Shown here: one piece after another, positions 1-11,021 of the stretch
Layout: the number at the start of each line of letters is the position of its first letter
Position numbering within the stretch: the stretch's first letter is position 1
NCBI GenBank assembly: GCA_001632425.1
Contig: KV425566.1
Coordinates: 434,001-498,000 of the forward strand
DNA: 64,000 nt
From: Neolentinus lepideus HHB14362 ss-1
Taxonomy: Eukaryota; Basidiomycota; Agaricomycetes; Gloeophyllales; Gloeophyllaceae
Direction: 5' to 3'
Translations under genes and position numbers: made by a program
The notes under the pieces: model-generated
Databases searched by the model: none
Told to the model about the DNA's origin: nothing
What the model saw: the letters and a program-made list of their open reading frames with translations, nothing else

Positions 1-1284
1 TGTCATGAGTCGAGCAACGAGGATGAAAAGCGTTATGAAACATTGCCAATGAAACATGGCGGTGTTTTCTAGATAGTCATGGAGATGCTGCGCAGCCTAG
101 GGCGCGGTTTGAACGCGCAGGGCTTTCAGTTATGCCGAGTAGGTTGGTGAGACCTGATTGGTCGGCATCTATCTTACCTGAGCGTCGGGCACTGCCCGCC
201 GAAACATGATGACCGAATCTGGCGTTCGAGGACATGCGTGAACGAGACAATATCAAACCCTGTGAATGGATCCGCCGAGGTGCTATGAAAGATAGCTTCA
301 GTCAACTATTTGGACACTTGCATGGGACACACCGATACTCATGACGCCACATCGAAGGCGGCCGAAGATAGCAAGTAGCCTACCGCTGTACGGTTAGACA
401 GATCACAGGTCCTATTCCCTGACGAGCAGTGGGAGATCGATGGGGCCTGGCCTGGCCTCAACTAGAATTGGGACGCCTCGACGCAATGGCACACGATCCG
501 AACCGAGGACCCGCCATCAAACGACAGTTCGTATTCGCCAGAGCTAACCCTTCTGTGCCAGGGTCGATTTAGACTACCAAGTTTGCTACATACACCGATT
601 TTATCACGGAGGCTTTGGGCCTGCTAAGACCTTGGTGCAATCGCGGCGGTTTCGGGGATAGAAGCCTCTACTAGGACACCTTCGCAAGCGCCCGCGGCCG
701 CTATCCCATAGCGTAGGAGAAAACAGCGAAAGGCGACAGACTAATACTGAGCCTGCCCTAAAGTCACGTACTATAACACCCGTCTGGGACCTGACGTTCC
801 TTCTTCATCCCCTTGCCTTTTGGCAATTCGCTGTGCCTCGAAACCTCCACGGTCAGTGAGCTGCATGGCAAGGTTACCCGGAGATGGATCAGGGACGGCA
901 TATGCACCCAGGTATCTCCCCATTGACCGATTCACGGCTCTGGGGTCGTTTGAAAGGTGTACATCTTGGTAGGAAAGTAACTGAATAGCCAAATTGTGTG
1001 AATGGCCACCGGCATATTTGTCATAGAATGGAAGTAACGTAGCTTACTGAACCGACCGAACTACTGCGTATCAGAACATATCAGTGACAATTGTGATTGG
1101 TCGAGTTGGATGCGGGAAGGATTGGTCTGCCGGTCGGTCTAGACTACACGCGACCACACGCGACGCGTCCATTTTCGGGTCGACTTAGAAGTCCTATAGG
1201 CATAGCATCTCTCTCCCTTTCTTTTGGTGGTCTGTGAGCTTCAAGAGCGTTTCAAACTGTCAAGATCATTCAGTGACGACCTCA
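1..1284. other. left-edge region without a recognisable gene
   Basis: I translated both strands and found only short frames. The longest, on the minus strand at 771-992 (73 codons), has no recognisable motif and no clear splice partners. The far right part must hold the promoter of the Doa1-like gene that starts at 1285. A gene fragment running off the left edge cannot be excluded, because nothing to the left is visible. Confidence 0.5.
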
Positions 1285-4200
1285 ATGTCGTACAAATTAT
1301 CAGCAACGTTGTCCGCCCACTCGGCCGATGTAAGTGACACAAGCTGTACAAGTGGACGCGCCATCTAACCGCTGATCCTAGGTCAGAGCTGTAGCTTCGC
1401 CGTCGAACGATCTCATTCTGTCGGGTTCTCGGGATTCGACAGCAATCTGCTGGAACAGGACGTCTGGCTCGTCCTTCACGAGCACGCATGTACTCAAAGC
1501 AGGCGATCGATTCGTGAACGCACTAACATATCTCCCTCCGTCCAAAGATGCTTCACAAGGCAAGGTCGAGTTCTGCTTGTGTCACCTTTGATATCTAAAT
1601 CCCGTTTCTTCTCTAGGATTTGTAGTTGCAGGAGGCCAAGACAAAATCATCAATGTCTTTGACATAGCCTCGGGCAATCCGGATCCTAAATATTCACTCA
1701 TTGGCCACTCAGATAATGTGTGCGCCTTGTATGCCCTCGCAAACGATACAATCATATCAGGCTCATGGGACAAGTAATGTAACGTTTGTCAAGCGATACG
1801 ACTGTGACTGACGAGCTATACAGGACTGCCAAAGTATGGAAGGACTTCCAACTAACATACGACCTCAAGGGCCATGTCCATTCTGTATGGACCGTTGTTG
1901 CCCTTGACAACGAACAATTTCTGACAGGTAATTTGGACGCGCAATTGCTCCTAGCAAAACTTGACGGTTTCTCAGGCTCCGCTGACAAAACGATCAAGCT
2001 CTGGCAAAAGGAGAGCGCTGTCCGGACTTTCGAAGGTCACCAGGATGCAGTGCGCGGTTTAACGGTTATTCCCGATATCGGCTTCGCATCTTGCTCCAAC
2101 GATAGGTACGTTACAGGATTAAATCGTCCGAGTGCGTAAAATATAACGTTACGCAGCGAGATTCGTGTCTGGACCCTTGGTGGGGATGTCGTCTACACGC
2201 TTACCGGACACACGTCTTTCATTTATTCCCTTTCACTACTCCCAGACGGCGGTTTGGTATCATGTGGTGAAGACCGTAGTATTCGTGTTTGGAGAGGTTC
2301 GCACATTTCCTAAACTTTATTTGCGTTCAATTAGTGACGAGTTACCTTTTTTAGATGGAGAATGCGCACAGACCATCGTTGTCCCTGCCGTCTCGGTTTG
2401 GTCCGTCTCCACTATGCCGAACGGAGACGTTGTGAGCGGGTCGAGCGACGGTGTCGTACGGGTGTTCAGTATCGTCGAGTCTCGGTGGGCGACACCGGGT
2501 GACATAAAGGAATACGACGACGCGGTAGCAAAGCAGGCCTTGCCCGCTCAGCAGATCGGCAACGTCAAGGTAGCTGATTTGCCCGGCATGGAGGGTCTTT
2601 CCCAGCCTGGTTCGTCCTTCGTGATTCCGTATTTGGCGCTTCTCATCAGGAATTAACTTCCTCGGCACCGAAGGAACTCATTCTGGACAGACAAAGATGA
2701 TACGGAACGGTGACAAGGTCGAGGCATATCAGGTACGTCGCAGCAAGGTAAACTTCCACATATGGGTTCATATGTAACATTTCTGTCACAGTGGGATGCG
2801 CAGGCCTTCACATGGCAACAGGTTGGCGAGGTCATGAGAGCCAATGACGATGATAATGAATACAAAGGATATGACCACGTTTGGGACGTCGACATCGGTG
2901 ACGGGCAAATGCTGAAGCTGCCATATAATGAATCAGGTACGCGGTCTAGCCCGAACTATTCAGACTGCTCTGCTCACCTTGATTATCTATTAGAGAACCC
3001 TTACGTGGCCGCCCAGCGCTTCTTAGAGCGCAATAACATCCCTATGGCTCACCTCGACGCCGTGGTACAGCACATCGAACAGCATACAAACGCTTCTGGA
3101 AGGCAGCAAACAAGCGGTAGCACAGAGTTCGTCGATCCGTACACAGGTGACCGTTTGTCCGGTCTCCTTCTTGCGGCAGGGCGACTCACTATTAACAGGT
3201 GCTTCGAGATACGTGGGCTCAGCAAACTCCGCGCCCACGGCCGGGCCCTCGTTTTCCTCCGACCCATATACCGGCTCTTCAAGATACTCTGGGGCAGCCG
3301 CTCCTGTCCCACCTCCGGCAGCTCCAGTTTCAGCTCCATCGTCTGCATCGTCCCAACCATTTATACTGCCAGCTGTAAGATCCATGGACGCTGTCACCGA
3401 GCGGGGTACTGACGGCTCTTCGTAGCGTGAACCTCGTGCCATGAATCAGGCGAACGTCAAGGCTATGCAAAATAAGTTGTATGAAATCGACGAAACACTT
3501 AGGAGCGAGATTGTGCGTATCCTTGAACTGGCTTCTCGTCTTTGTTCACCTGACGACGCGGTATAGTCGGTTTCGTCCCTTGCCTTGTATCCCCAAGAGA
3601 TTCGCTTCGTAGACGAAGCCTTCCTGTTCCTTTCTCAAGCCTCCTCAGGATCTGCACCGTCGACATCCCTGAACGCGAATCATCTCGAGGCTATCACGTC
3701 CATCTTAGATCGCTGGCCCACATCGTCACGATTCCCAGGTGCGTACCGTCGGCTCTTCTTTCTCAGCCAAGGCACCCCATCTCAATCGCCGCGCACTGCC
3801 GCCAGTCATGGATTTGAGCCGCCTGCTCATCGCCTTCTCGCCGGGCGCGTTCTCCTCGCAGGAGCTGCGGTTCAGCTTCATGGAAGCGCTGTTTGCCGGC
3901 GCGGACTGGGGACAGCCGTGGACGCAGCCGCTGGCGAAGGTGCGGGAAACGAACATCTTGCTGCTACTGCGCGCCTTGGCCAATGCGTTTAGCGGCCTTA
4001 GGGCGGTTGAAAACAGCGACTGGGCGAAGCTGGTACGTCTGCTTCGGCGGTTTGTAGCGTCCACTTGATTCGATGGCTCCGATAGATCTTGGAGCGGCTC
4101 CATCAGGGCAAGTATAGCATCCTTTCGCCAAAGGCGAGGGTCGTGTTGGCGACAGTTTTGTACAAGTGAGTCCTCCTTATTGTTGTCGGAAGGCGTGTTG

Positions 4201-4566
4201 ACAGTATGACTACCCTTTCTATAATTATAGCTTGTCCTGCATAATGTTGCGGAAGCGGTTCGATCCGGAGATCCGGACGTCCCTCCTGGGTCTGATCTTC
4301 CAGGTGCTGGAGACTGAGAAGCAAGAGTCAGAAGCGTACCATCGCGCCTTGGTCGCTCTGGGTAATGTGGTGCGTCCAGCTGCCAGAATTGATTAGGTAA
4401 CGTCAGGTGACATGTTTTACGTTTGTAGGTGTATGCGGCGAAGGAGCAAAATGCGCCGTTCGGTGCCACGCAGGTGGCTGAGATACGACAGGCCATCGCG
4501 GTTGTGCCGACCCAATTCAGCGAGCGGGAGAGGCCTGTCGTGGCGGATGTCAACCGACTGTTGTAA
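1285..4566 (+). CDS. DOA1: Doa1/Ufd3/PLAA-type WD40-PFU-PUL protein
   Basis: Ubiquitin-binding cofactor of Cdc48/p97, known in yeast for ubiquitin homeostasis and sorting of ubiquitinated cargo. The spliced product starts MSYKLSATLSAHSADV, the usual first WD40 strand of this family. About seven WD40 repeats follow, with cores such as SGSWDKTAKVW, SGSADKTIKLW and SCGEDRSIRVW. Next comes a PFU domain (GDKVEAYQWDAQAFTWQQVG) and a linker with the family's DPYTG motif repeated. The C-terminal part (about 3440-4566) fits the helical PUL domain that binds Cdc48. There are many short introns; the first begins right after codon 15 (GAT, then gtaagt). The stop is TAA at 4564-4566. Domain order and overall length (roughly 800 residues) match the family. 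The exon borders in the low-complexity linker around 3100-3450 are the least certain part of the model. Confidence 0.9.
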
Positions 4567-5123
4567 ATTCTCTACTACGATTGGGTTTCATCTTGGTTGG
4601 TTGGTCGGCTCAATAGGTCCATATGTGGAGGTCAGGCTTCAAGGGTGGATTTGTGAATAGAATGGGGTAATAATCTGTGCGTCTAGGGTGTATATAGGAA
4701 TATTCGCGGGGTAGCCGACAATGTGACAAAGCTTGTAGTCCTTATGTACTATCATGTGTGGAACAACGAACAATTGGGGGCCCACAACGACGCTCCAAGC
4801 GTCTCCGCAAACATATGTGATAACCGTATACGTATGTACATACCGTCTTGGTAGACTCAAGGCTGGCGGCACCCACAGGTTGGCGCTGGAGCATCTGAGA
4901 TCTTCTGGCAACTCCACGATTCACGCGACGAAGAACGGGATTTGTAACAAGTCTTCCTGTTCTGCTCTCAGCTGCCTTGTCAGATTGACGCATCGTAAAT
5001 AGCACGTCGGGCGATACCACCGCGTATCGATATGATTCGGACATATCGCTCTGGCCCGTGAGGTCATGTGCGCTCTTCACGACCACGTGTAAGGAGGGTT
5101 AGGGTTACACAGTGCTGCCATCG
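4567..5123. other. intergenic region, Doa1 3' end to phosphatase promoter
   Basis: No gene is seen. The right end holds two small motifs just before the phosphatase start: a CACGTG box at 5084-5089 and a telomere-like AGGGTTAGGGTTA at 5095-5107. Confidence 0.6.
5095..5107. promoter_or_regulatory. telobox-like element upstream of the histidine phosphatase
   Basis: The sequence AGGGTTAGGGTTA is two tandem copies of the TTAGGG telomere-type hexamer, ending 16 nt before the ATG at 5124. Telobox-like elements bound by Tbf1/TRF-type Myb proteins are known in fungal and plant promoters. A regulatory role here is inference; a chance match is possible. Confidence 0.35.
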
Positions 5124-5885
5124 ATGCCGACAGCGAGGGTGTACATCGTGCGACATGGCGAGACGAGGGAGAATCGAGAGGGGATTATGCAGGGGCAGCT
5201 CGATTCCAAGCTGAATGAGACGGGCATAGAGCAGGCGAAGATGGTCGCGGAGGCGTTGAAGGAGGTGCCGTTTGAGGCGGCGTGGAGCAGTGACTTGACA
5301 AGGGCCGTGGACGTGAGTTGTGTTTTGCCATGATGGCTGATGCTGATTGATGTACGGTGTAGACGGCGGAGACGATTTTAGTGTATCATCCGGGGGTTGA
5401 GTTGGGGAAGGAAGAGGCGTTGAGGGAACGGGTCAGTAGGCGATGAACCACTCACAGCAGCCTATCTGATGTTATTTCCGACTAAGCATATGGGAGAGCT
5501 ACAAGGCAAGCCCATCATCGCCAGGGGGATGGCAAGCGCCCCCGAAGCACTAGAAGACATGCAACACTTCTCCTCCCGCCTGGTGTCATGGTGGAATCGA
5601 GCAATCGTCCAAGGCGAATGTTTAGCGCCGAACTCCCGCAATCCCCGACATGTCCTAGTCACATCGCACGGTGGTGCAATAGGCGCCCTAGTGCGTTCGT
5701 TGATCGCGTCAGGAAGGATGGTGTGCGGCGCAGAGGAATCATTGTGGAAGGTCCCGAACGTGTCGATTACGACGATAGACCTGGACGAGACAGGGCAGGG
5801 CACTCTGGTCAAGTTTGCGGACATTTCGTTCTTAGACAAAGAGATAGAGAAAGCACTGGTAGAGAACGTAGACGAGAAGGTGTAG
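5124..5885 (+). CDS. histidine phosphatase (phosphoglycerate mutase-like)
   Basis: Member of the phosphoglycerate mutase-like histidine phosphatase superfamily, which hydrolyses or transfers phosphate through a phosphohistidine. The catalytic motif RHGETREN lies about 10 residues from the N-terminus. The second catalytic histidine is in VTSHGGAIGALVRSLI near residue 150. The acidic motif in VPFEAAWSSDLTRAVDTAETI is also present. I read two introns: one at 5312-5362 after GCCGTGGAC, and one starting at 5431 after RER and rejoining at HMGELQGKP. I chose the ATG at 5124 because the in-frame upstream codon at 5112 is GTG. The product is about 215 residues, typical of small cytosolic members close to TIGAR or fructose-2,6-bisphosphatase-like enzymes. 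The substrate cannot be told from sequence. Confidence 0.85.
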
Positions 5886-6034
5886 TAGGCGGTGCTGTTT
5901 GGATCACGGCAACTTGAATATGTGCCGGTTTACTGTCCAATCAGGGCCCAGCCAAGACATCGGGATTGGGCTCCAAAGCCTTGCACAGCTTCTGCTTTCC
6001 AAGTCCCATCCGTTTACCTCCGCCCATAACCACC

Positions 6035-8210
6035 ATGCCCGCCAGCGAAGCAACCCCTCTACTGGAAAATGGGAACGGCGTTGCTCACGTCGAGCCATTC
6101 TCCCACCGTGTCCTGGCCTTCATCAAAGCCGAGGGCCAACCTGGGTGGATTGAATCGTACAAATACTTTCTGTTTGGGTCGTGGTTGAATATCCTACTGT
6201 TATTCGTTCCTTTGAGCTTCATCTCGCATTTCCTCAACTGGGATGCGGGGCTTCGGTTTTCGTTCAGTTTTATCGCTATTATGCCCCTCGCAAAGGTACG
6301 TTATATCGCTTTGTTCAGGCACAAAGCTACGGAGACTGATGAAAACCGATGAACGCATGGTGCGCATGTCTAGCTTCTCGGCGAAGCTACGGATCAGATG
6401 TCGGTGAAGCTCGGTCAAACGCTTTCTGGCCTGCTCAACGCATCCTTCGGCAATGCAGTCGAAATCATTGTTGGAATTGCCGCCTTGCTTCAGGGTCAGT
6501 ATAATATCATGACATCCTGTTCACCTCGTGTTGAATATTCAGCATCTCAGGTGAACTCCGAATTGTCCAGACATCTGTATGTTCTTCCGCGAATAAAGTA
6601 CCACCTCGTTAATTCTTAACTCACACCTCTAAGATGCTGGGATCTATCCTCTCGAACCTCCTCTTGGTCTTGGGGTGCTCTTTCTTAGCAGGGGGTATCT
6701 ACTTCAAGGAAAGCAACTTCCAAGTCACTGGCGCTCAAACGTATGTTTTGCTATCCTTGCTATTGTTTTGAGGACCTTCTCAATATTTCATAGTGCGAGC
6801 TCGGTACGTATTCCCACACCGTGACGATGATGCCAACTAATAGACCATATCAACCATGAAGCTGATGACACTCTCCTGCATCAGTAAGTCTTCACCATCA
6901 TCACCCCGCTTATCCAACCTCTAAGACACACTTATTCCTCGACGCAGCCCTTGTCATCCCGGCAGCCTACCACTCCGCACAAAGTCGCAACAGTACCGCG
7001 ACCTACGAGCACCTCCTCCAGCTCCTCCGGGAGCCGTCGGGCAGCCTCCCAGAGCTCGGAGAGACCAAGGACGGTTTGTTGATCATCTCCAGGGGAACTG
7101 CGATATTGCTCTTGTTTGTATACATTCTGTATCTATTCTTCCAGTTGAAGACGCACAGCGAGTTCTTCAAGGCCGAGGATGAGGGCGAGGAGACGGAGGC
7201 GAAGATGAGTACGGTTGCTGCTGGGAGCGCGTGCGTATTATATATGCGTCCAGCGCTCATAGTTATCTGAAGAGCGTGCGTAACATAACAGGCTACTTCT
7301 GGTGACGGTCGTGACATCCTTCTGTGCCGACTATCGTAAGTTCCCTACAAAGCTTCCCTACAGCGGTAGCTCATCACCACATTCCAGTGGTCGCCTCCAT
7401 CGAAGAAGTCGCCGAGCGGTACCACATCCCCAAAGCCTTCATCGGTCTAATTCTCCTTCCCATTGTCGTGCGTACCTCCCCCCTGCCCCCCTCCCCCACC
7501 ATCAGCTCAATCCCTCCTTCCTCCCCTTTCCTCTTGTCGCTCAGGCAAATGCAGCTGAACACGTCACCTCCGTCTGGATGGCCATGAAAGACAAGATGGA
7601 GCTGACGATTGGGATTTGCGTCGGGAGCTCGATCGTACGTTCCTTCTACCCTCCGTTCTCTACAATACAGCGACAGATAACATTCTGTGATCGATTCTGC
7701 AAAGCAAATTGCCACCTTTGTCGTCCCGCTCTTGGTCATCATCGGCTGGATGTGCGTATACTTGTTTTCTCCTTAAACGCCGAAACAAATCTAACGTGCC
7801 ACACGGTTACCTAGCGTCGATCGCGATCTCACACTATTCTTTGCCGACTTCGAGGTGCGCTCGTCATCTAACATCTAAGCGCCCAAGATAGGCGCTCGCT
7901 GTCCATCACTCACAGGGATCTATTTTGTATATTTCCTTGCTTCCTTAGACGATCACGCTGTTCATCTCAGTCATGCTTGTGAATCTCCTTATCCAGTAAG
8001 TCGTTTCCCGCTGGCTGGTGTGTTTGTGTGGCGGAAGTGGATTGCTGACATGCGGTGTGCGTGTGCAGGGACGGCAAGTCGAACTATATGGAAGGTGTCA
8101 TGTTGATTACGCTGTATCTGATTATCGCCCTGGCTTGTGAGTGTAGTTTGTCTGAACTTGGTGCCCAAGTATAGAGTGCTGACATGTGCGATGTAGTCTG
8201 GGTGTCGTAA
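6035..8210 (+). CDS. VCX1: vacuolar Ca2+/H+ exchanger, CAX/VCX1 type
   Basis: Antiporter of the Ca2+/cation family that moves calcium into the vacuole in exchange for protons. The start sits in CACCATG at 6035. The spliced protein (about 420 residues) opens with a soluble segment and then about eleven hydrophobic segments. Both alpha-repeat signatures are visible: [13 protein letters not shown] in the first half and [13 protein letters not shown] in the second. The second has Ala where yeast Vcx1 has Gly. An acidic loop ([10 protein letters not shown]) lies between the halves, as in the family. At least eight introns are needed. One exon, 6794-6803, is only 10 nt, but it keeps the frame and restores the conserved stretch before [10 protein letters not shown]. 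The last intron leaves just a few C-terminal codons before the TAA at 8208-8210. Confidence 0.92.
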
Positions 8211-8547
8211 GCGCCCTACGGCAGACGTCGGCGTTCTTAAGCGCCTCACGTCAACAATCGAAAAAGAGTTGACAGAGACGTGCGAACGCATCTTGGGTCG
8301 TTTGGAGGCTGGCGTTTCCGGTGGTCGAAGATAGTCGCACCTTGTCTATCTCTATGATCTCTTGCTCTCGGATTCGTGTACATAACTACTTTTGATCCTT
8401 CTTGTAATCAACTTCAATTCATTATCATTACATAGTACAGTACGACAGCATGGATAGCGAGCATGCAAGGAAGCGGAAGTGAAGCATGACTATGTAAGGG
8501 GATCTAGATTAAGTGCCAGGCCTGCATCCTGATGTCCGGGAATGGAG
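8211..8547. other. convergent intergenic region between VCX1 and GTR1
   Basis: This is the shared 3' flank of two convergent genes. It is AT-richer around 8380-8440, fitting 3' UTRs and polyadenylation. No gene is seen. Confidence 0.6.
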
Positions 8548-9842
8548 TTAGGAGGAGATGAGAATGTCGCCTTGTAACTCTTCGAATTTGCGTCTGGCCA
8601 GGCGGATGTTTAACCGGAGCGCAGCCGTTTCTATAACAATATCAGCAAATCTCTCAACAGCAATTCGAAATCAAAGGACATACCAATTGTGGGATCGTGG
8701 ACGACGATCATGACATATGTGTTTTTGGTCAGTTCGTCCAGGACGGCGGTGAACTCTGCAAGCTCCATCTCAAGGGAGTGGAAGTCTTGCCGGAGGAAGC
8801 GCGCGCAGGAGTATTTGAATGCTTTAATCAGCTCGGAGGTGCATTCATAGCGAGTAGGATTTAAGTGATGAGGGTCTGACCCGTCCTCCGGCTCAGGCTC
8901 GGGTTCCTGCTGAGGAGGTGAAAATGACGGGGATGTGGGCGACTTGGTGGGGCTCCGTGGTGGGGACTTGGGCGGTGAGGGCAATGGAGGGACAGAGGCG
9001 GCGGGTGTTGATGAGGCGGGGGAGGAGGTGGAGGTGGCGATGACGAGGAAGGTGGTGCGCTCGAAGAGGATGACTTCGGTTGCGCTGCAGGCTTCGGCGA
9101 GGGTGGTGAGGTGTCGGGAGAGGACGGCGGCGTTGGGGATGAGGGTGTGCACGATATGGGACCAGGCCTGGTGTGGCGTTCAGCTGCGCAGGTGTGTATA
9201 CGACGGGTGAGGCTGCGAGCGCACCTTGTACAGACTCTCGTCGTATATACTCGTCCCAAACACTGTCACCCCAATGCCCGTACTCTCCTTGACGAGTTCC
9301 CTCCTCTTCCTCTCTAGCTCACTTTTCCTATCTCTAACAAGATCCATCTTATGGACGAGGAGAAACACCCTTGCCTCGCTCGAGTACTTATTGAGCGCGT
9401 TGAGGCAGTCACGGTAGTACTCCATGTCCTTTGTACGGTCGCGCGACTCGATGTCGAAGACGTAGATCATGACGCCAACGTGCGAGAAGATGGTGGAGCG
9501 CTGCGTGGAGAGATATGAGTCCATGAAGGCGTCCTGCCCGCCACAATCCCAAAGGTTGAGGATAAGGTCGCCGAGGAAGCGAACGTGGTTCTGCTCGACG
9601 TCGATTGTTGCGCCGAGCCGAGCGGTGAGCGAGGCGGGGTTGTTGGAGCTGCATTAGGGAGGGTGATGAGTTCGTGCAACGCATTGAGATGCGAAGAGAC
9701 TCATGGATACGCACAAAATCAAGGACCTCATAGAGGTCTTCCCACTCCCGGAGGCTCCCATAAGGAGCACCTAGTATAAATGTACATTATTATTAGCAAA
9801 AGAGTGCGATTCAACAGCACTACAGTATACCTTTTTCTTCAT
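8548..9842 (-). CDS. GTR1: Rag-family GTPase Gtr1 (RagA/B)
   Basis: Rag GTPase that, as a heterodimer with Gtr2, reports amino-acid status to TORC1 on the vacuole. The first exon is only MKKK. The second encodes VLLMGASGSGKTSMRS, with the G1 box GASGSGKT. Then come RLGATIDVEQNHVRF (switch I), LWDCGGQDAF (G3/switch II) and HKMD (G4, in VHKMDLVRDRKSE). SIYDESLYKAWSHIVHTLIP is the family's SxWDETLYKAW-type stretch. These motifs mark RagA/Gtr1 rather than RagC/Gtr2. The C-terminal roadblock-like domain is present (ECTSELIKAFKYSCARF and beyond). It contains a low-complexity insert of about 50 residues rich in Ser, Pro and Glu (plus-strand about 8880-9035) that human RagA lacks. There are about five introns; the stop is at 8548-8550. 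Confidence 0.92.
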
Positions 9843-10184
9843 AGTTAAAGCAGAGGATACCTGGTGTCAGGTAAAGAAGATGTGTCAGGCGCCTGGAGGC
9901 AGTAGCTATGACATGGTAGTAATACGCAAAAATATCCTCGGTGCCTCGTATTAGTGCCCTTCAGCGCGACAGCATCACGTGAAATGCCACCTCCATATGT
10001 TTTCCAAAATCAATGCTCTGACATACATATTCATTGGACAGGAAGTATCGATAGTCTCTCAATACTCGGAGTCGGAAGAATCCAGTTTGGTATTGTACAG
10101 GAACCAAGTACAGGAACCAATTACAGTGTCCTCCATCTTTCGTACACCATCTATGTTTTCTTCTCACTTTGTTGCCTTCTCAAC
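9843..10184. other. intergenic region between GTR1 promoter and RIB4 3' end
   Basis: Both flanking genes are on the minus strand, so this holds the GTR1 promoter and the RIB4 3' UTR. No gene or clear motif is seen. Confidence 0.5.
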
Positions 10185-10898
<714 letters not shown>

Positions 10899-11021
10899 GG
10901 TAATGAGAGTGTTGTAGAAGTGTCTAAATTTAGACAGAAATATACAGTGTTTGTGCTTGTCTACAAATCGTCCCAACTGGGAAATGGCGGCAAAAGTTTC
11001 AAGTGATCTGCTCTGACGGCC
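10899..11021. promoter_or_regulatory. 123-nt divergent promoter, RIB4 / SRP40-like gene
   Basis: The start codons of the minus-strand lumazine synthase (10898) and plus-strand SRP40-like gene (11022) are separated by only 123 nt. All 5' UTR and core promoter sequence of both genes must fit here, so a bidirectional promoter is likely. No TATA box is evident. Confidence 0.6.

Noticed and set aside
3726..4553. 275-codon minus-strand open frame
   Set aside because: Lies opposite the C-terminal PUL region of the Doa1-like gene, which has clear homology on the plus strand.
5095..5107. Internal telomere or chromosome end
   Set aside because: Only two TTAGGG units are present and genes continue on both sides, so it is not a telomere.
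5112..5123. Start of the histidine phosphatase at 5112
   Set aside because: The codon there is GTG; the first ATG in frame is at 5124.
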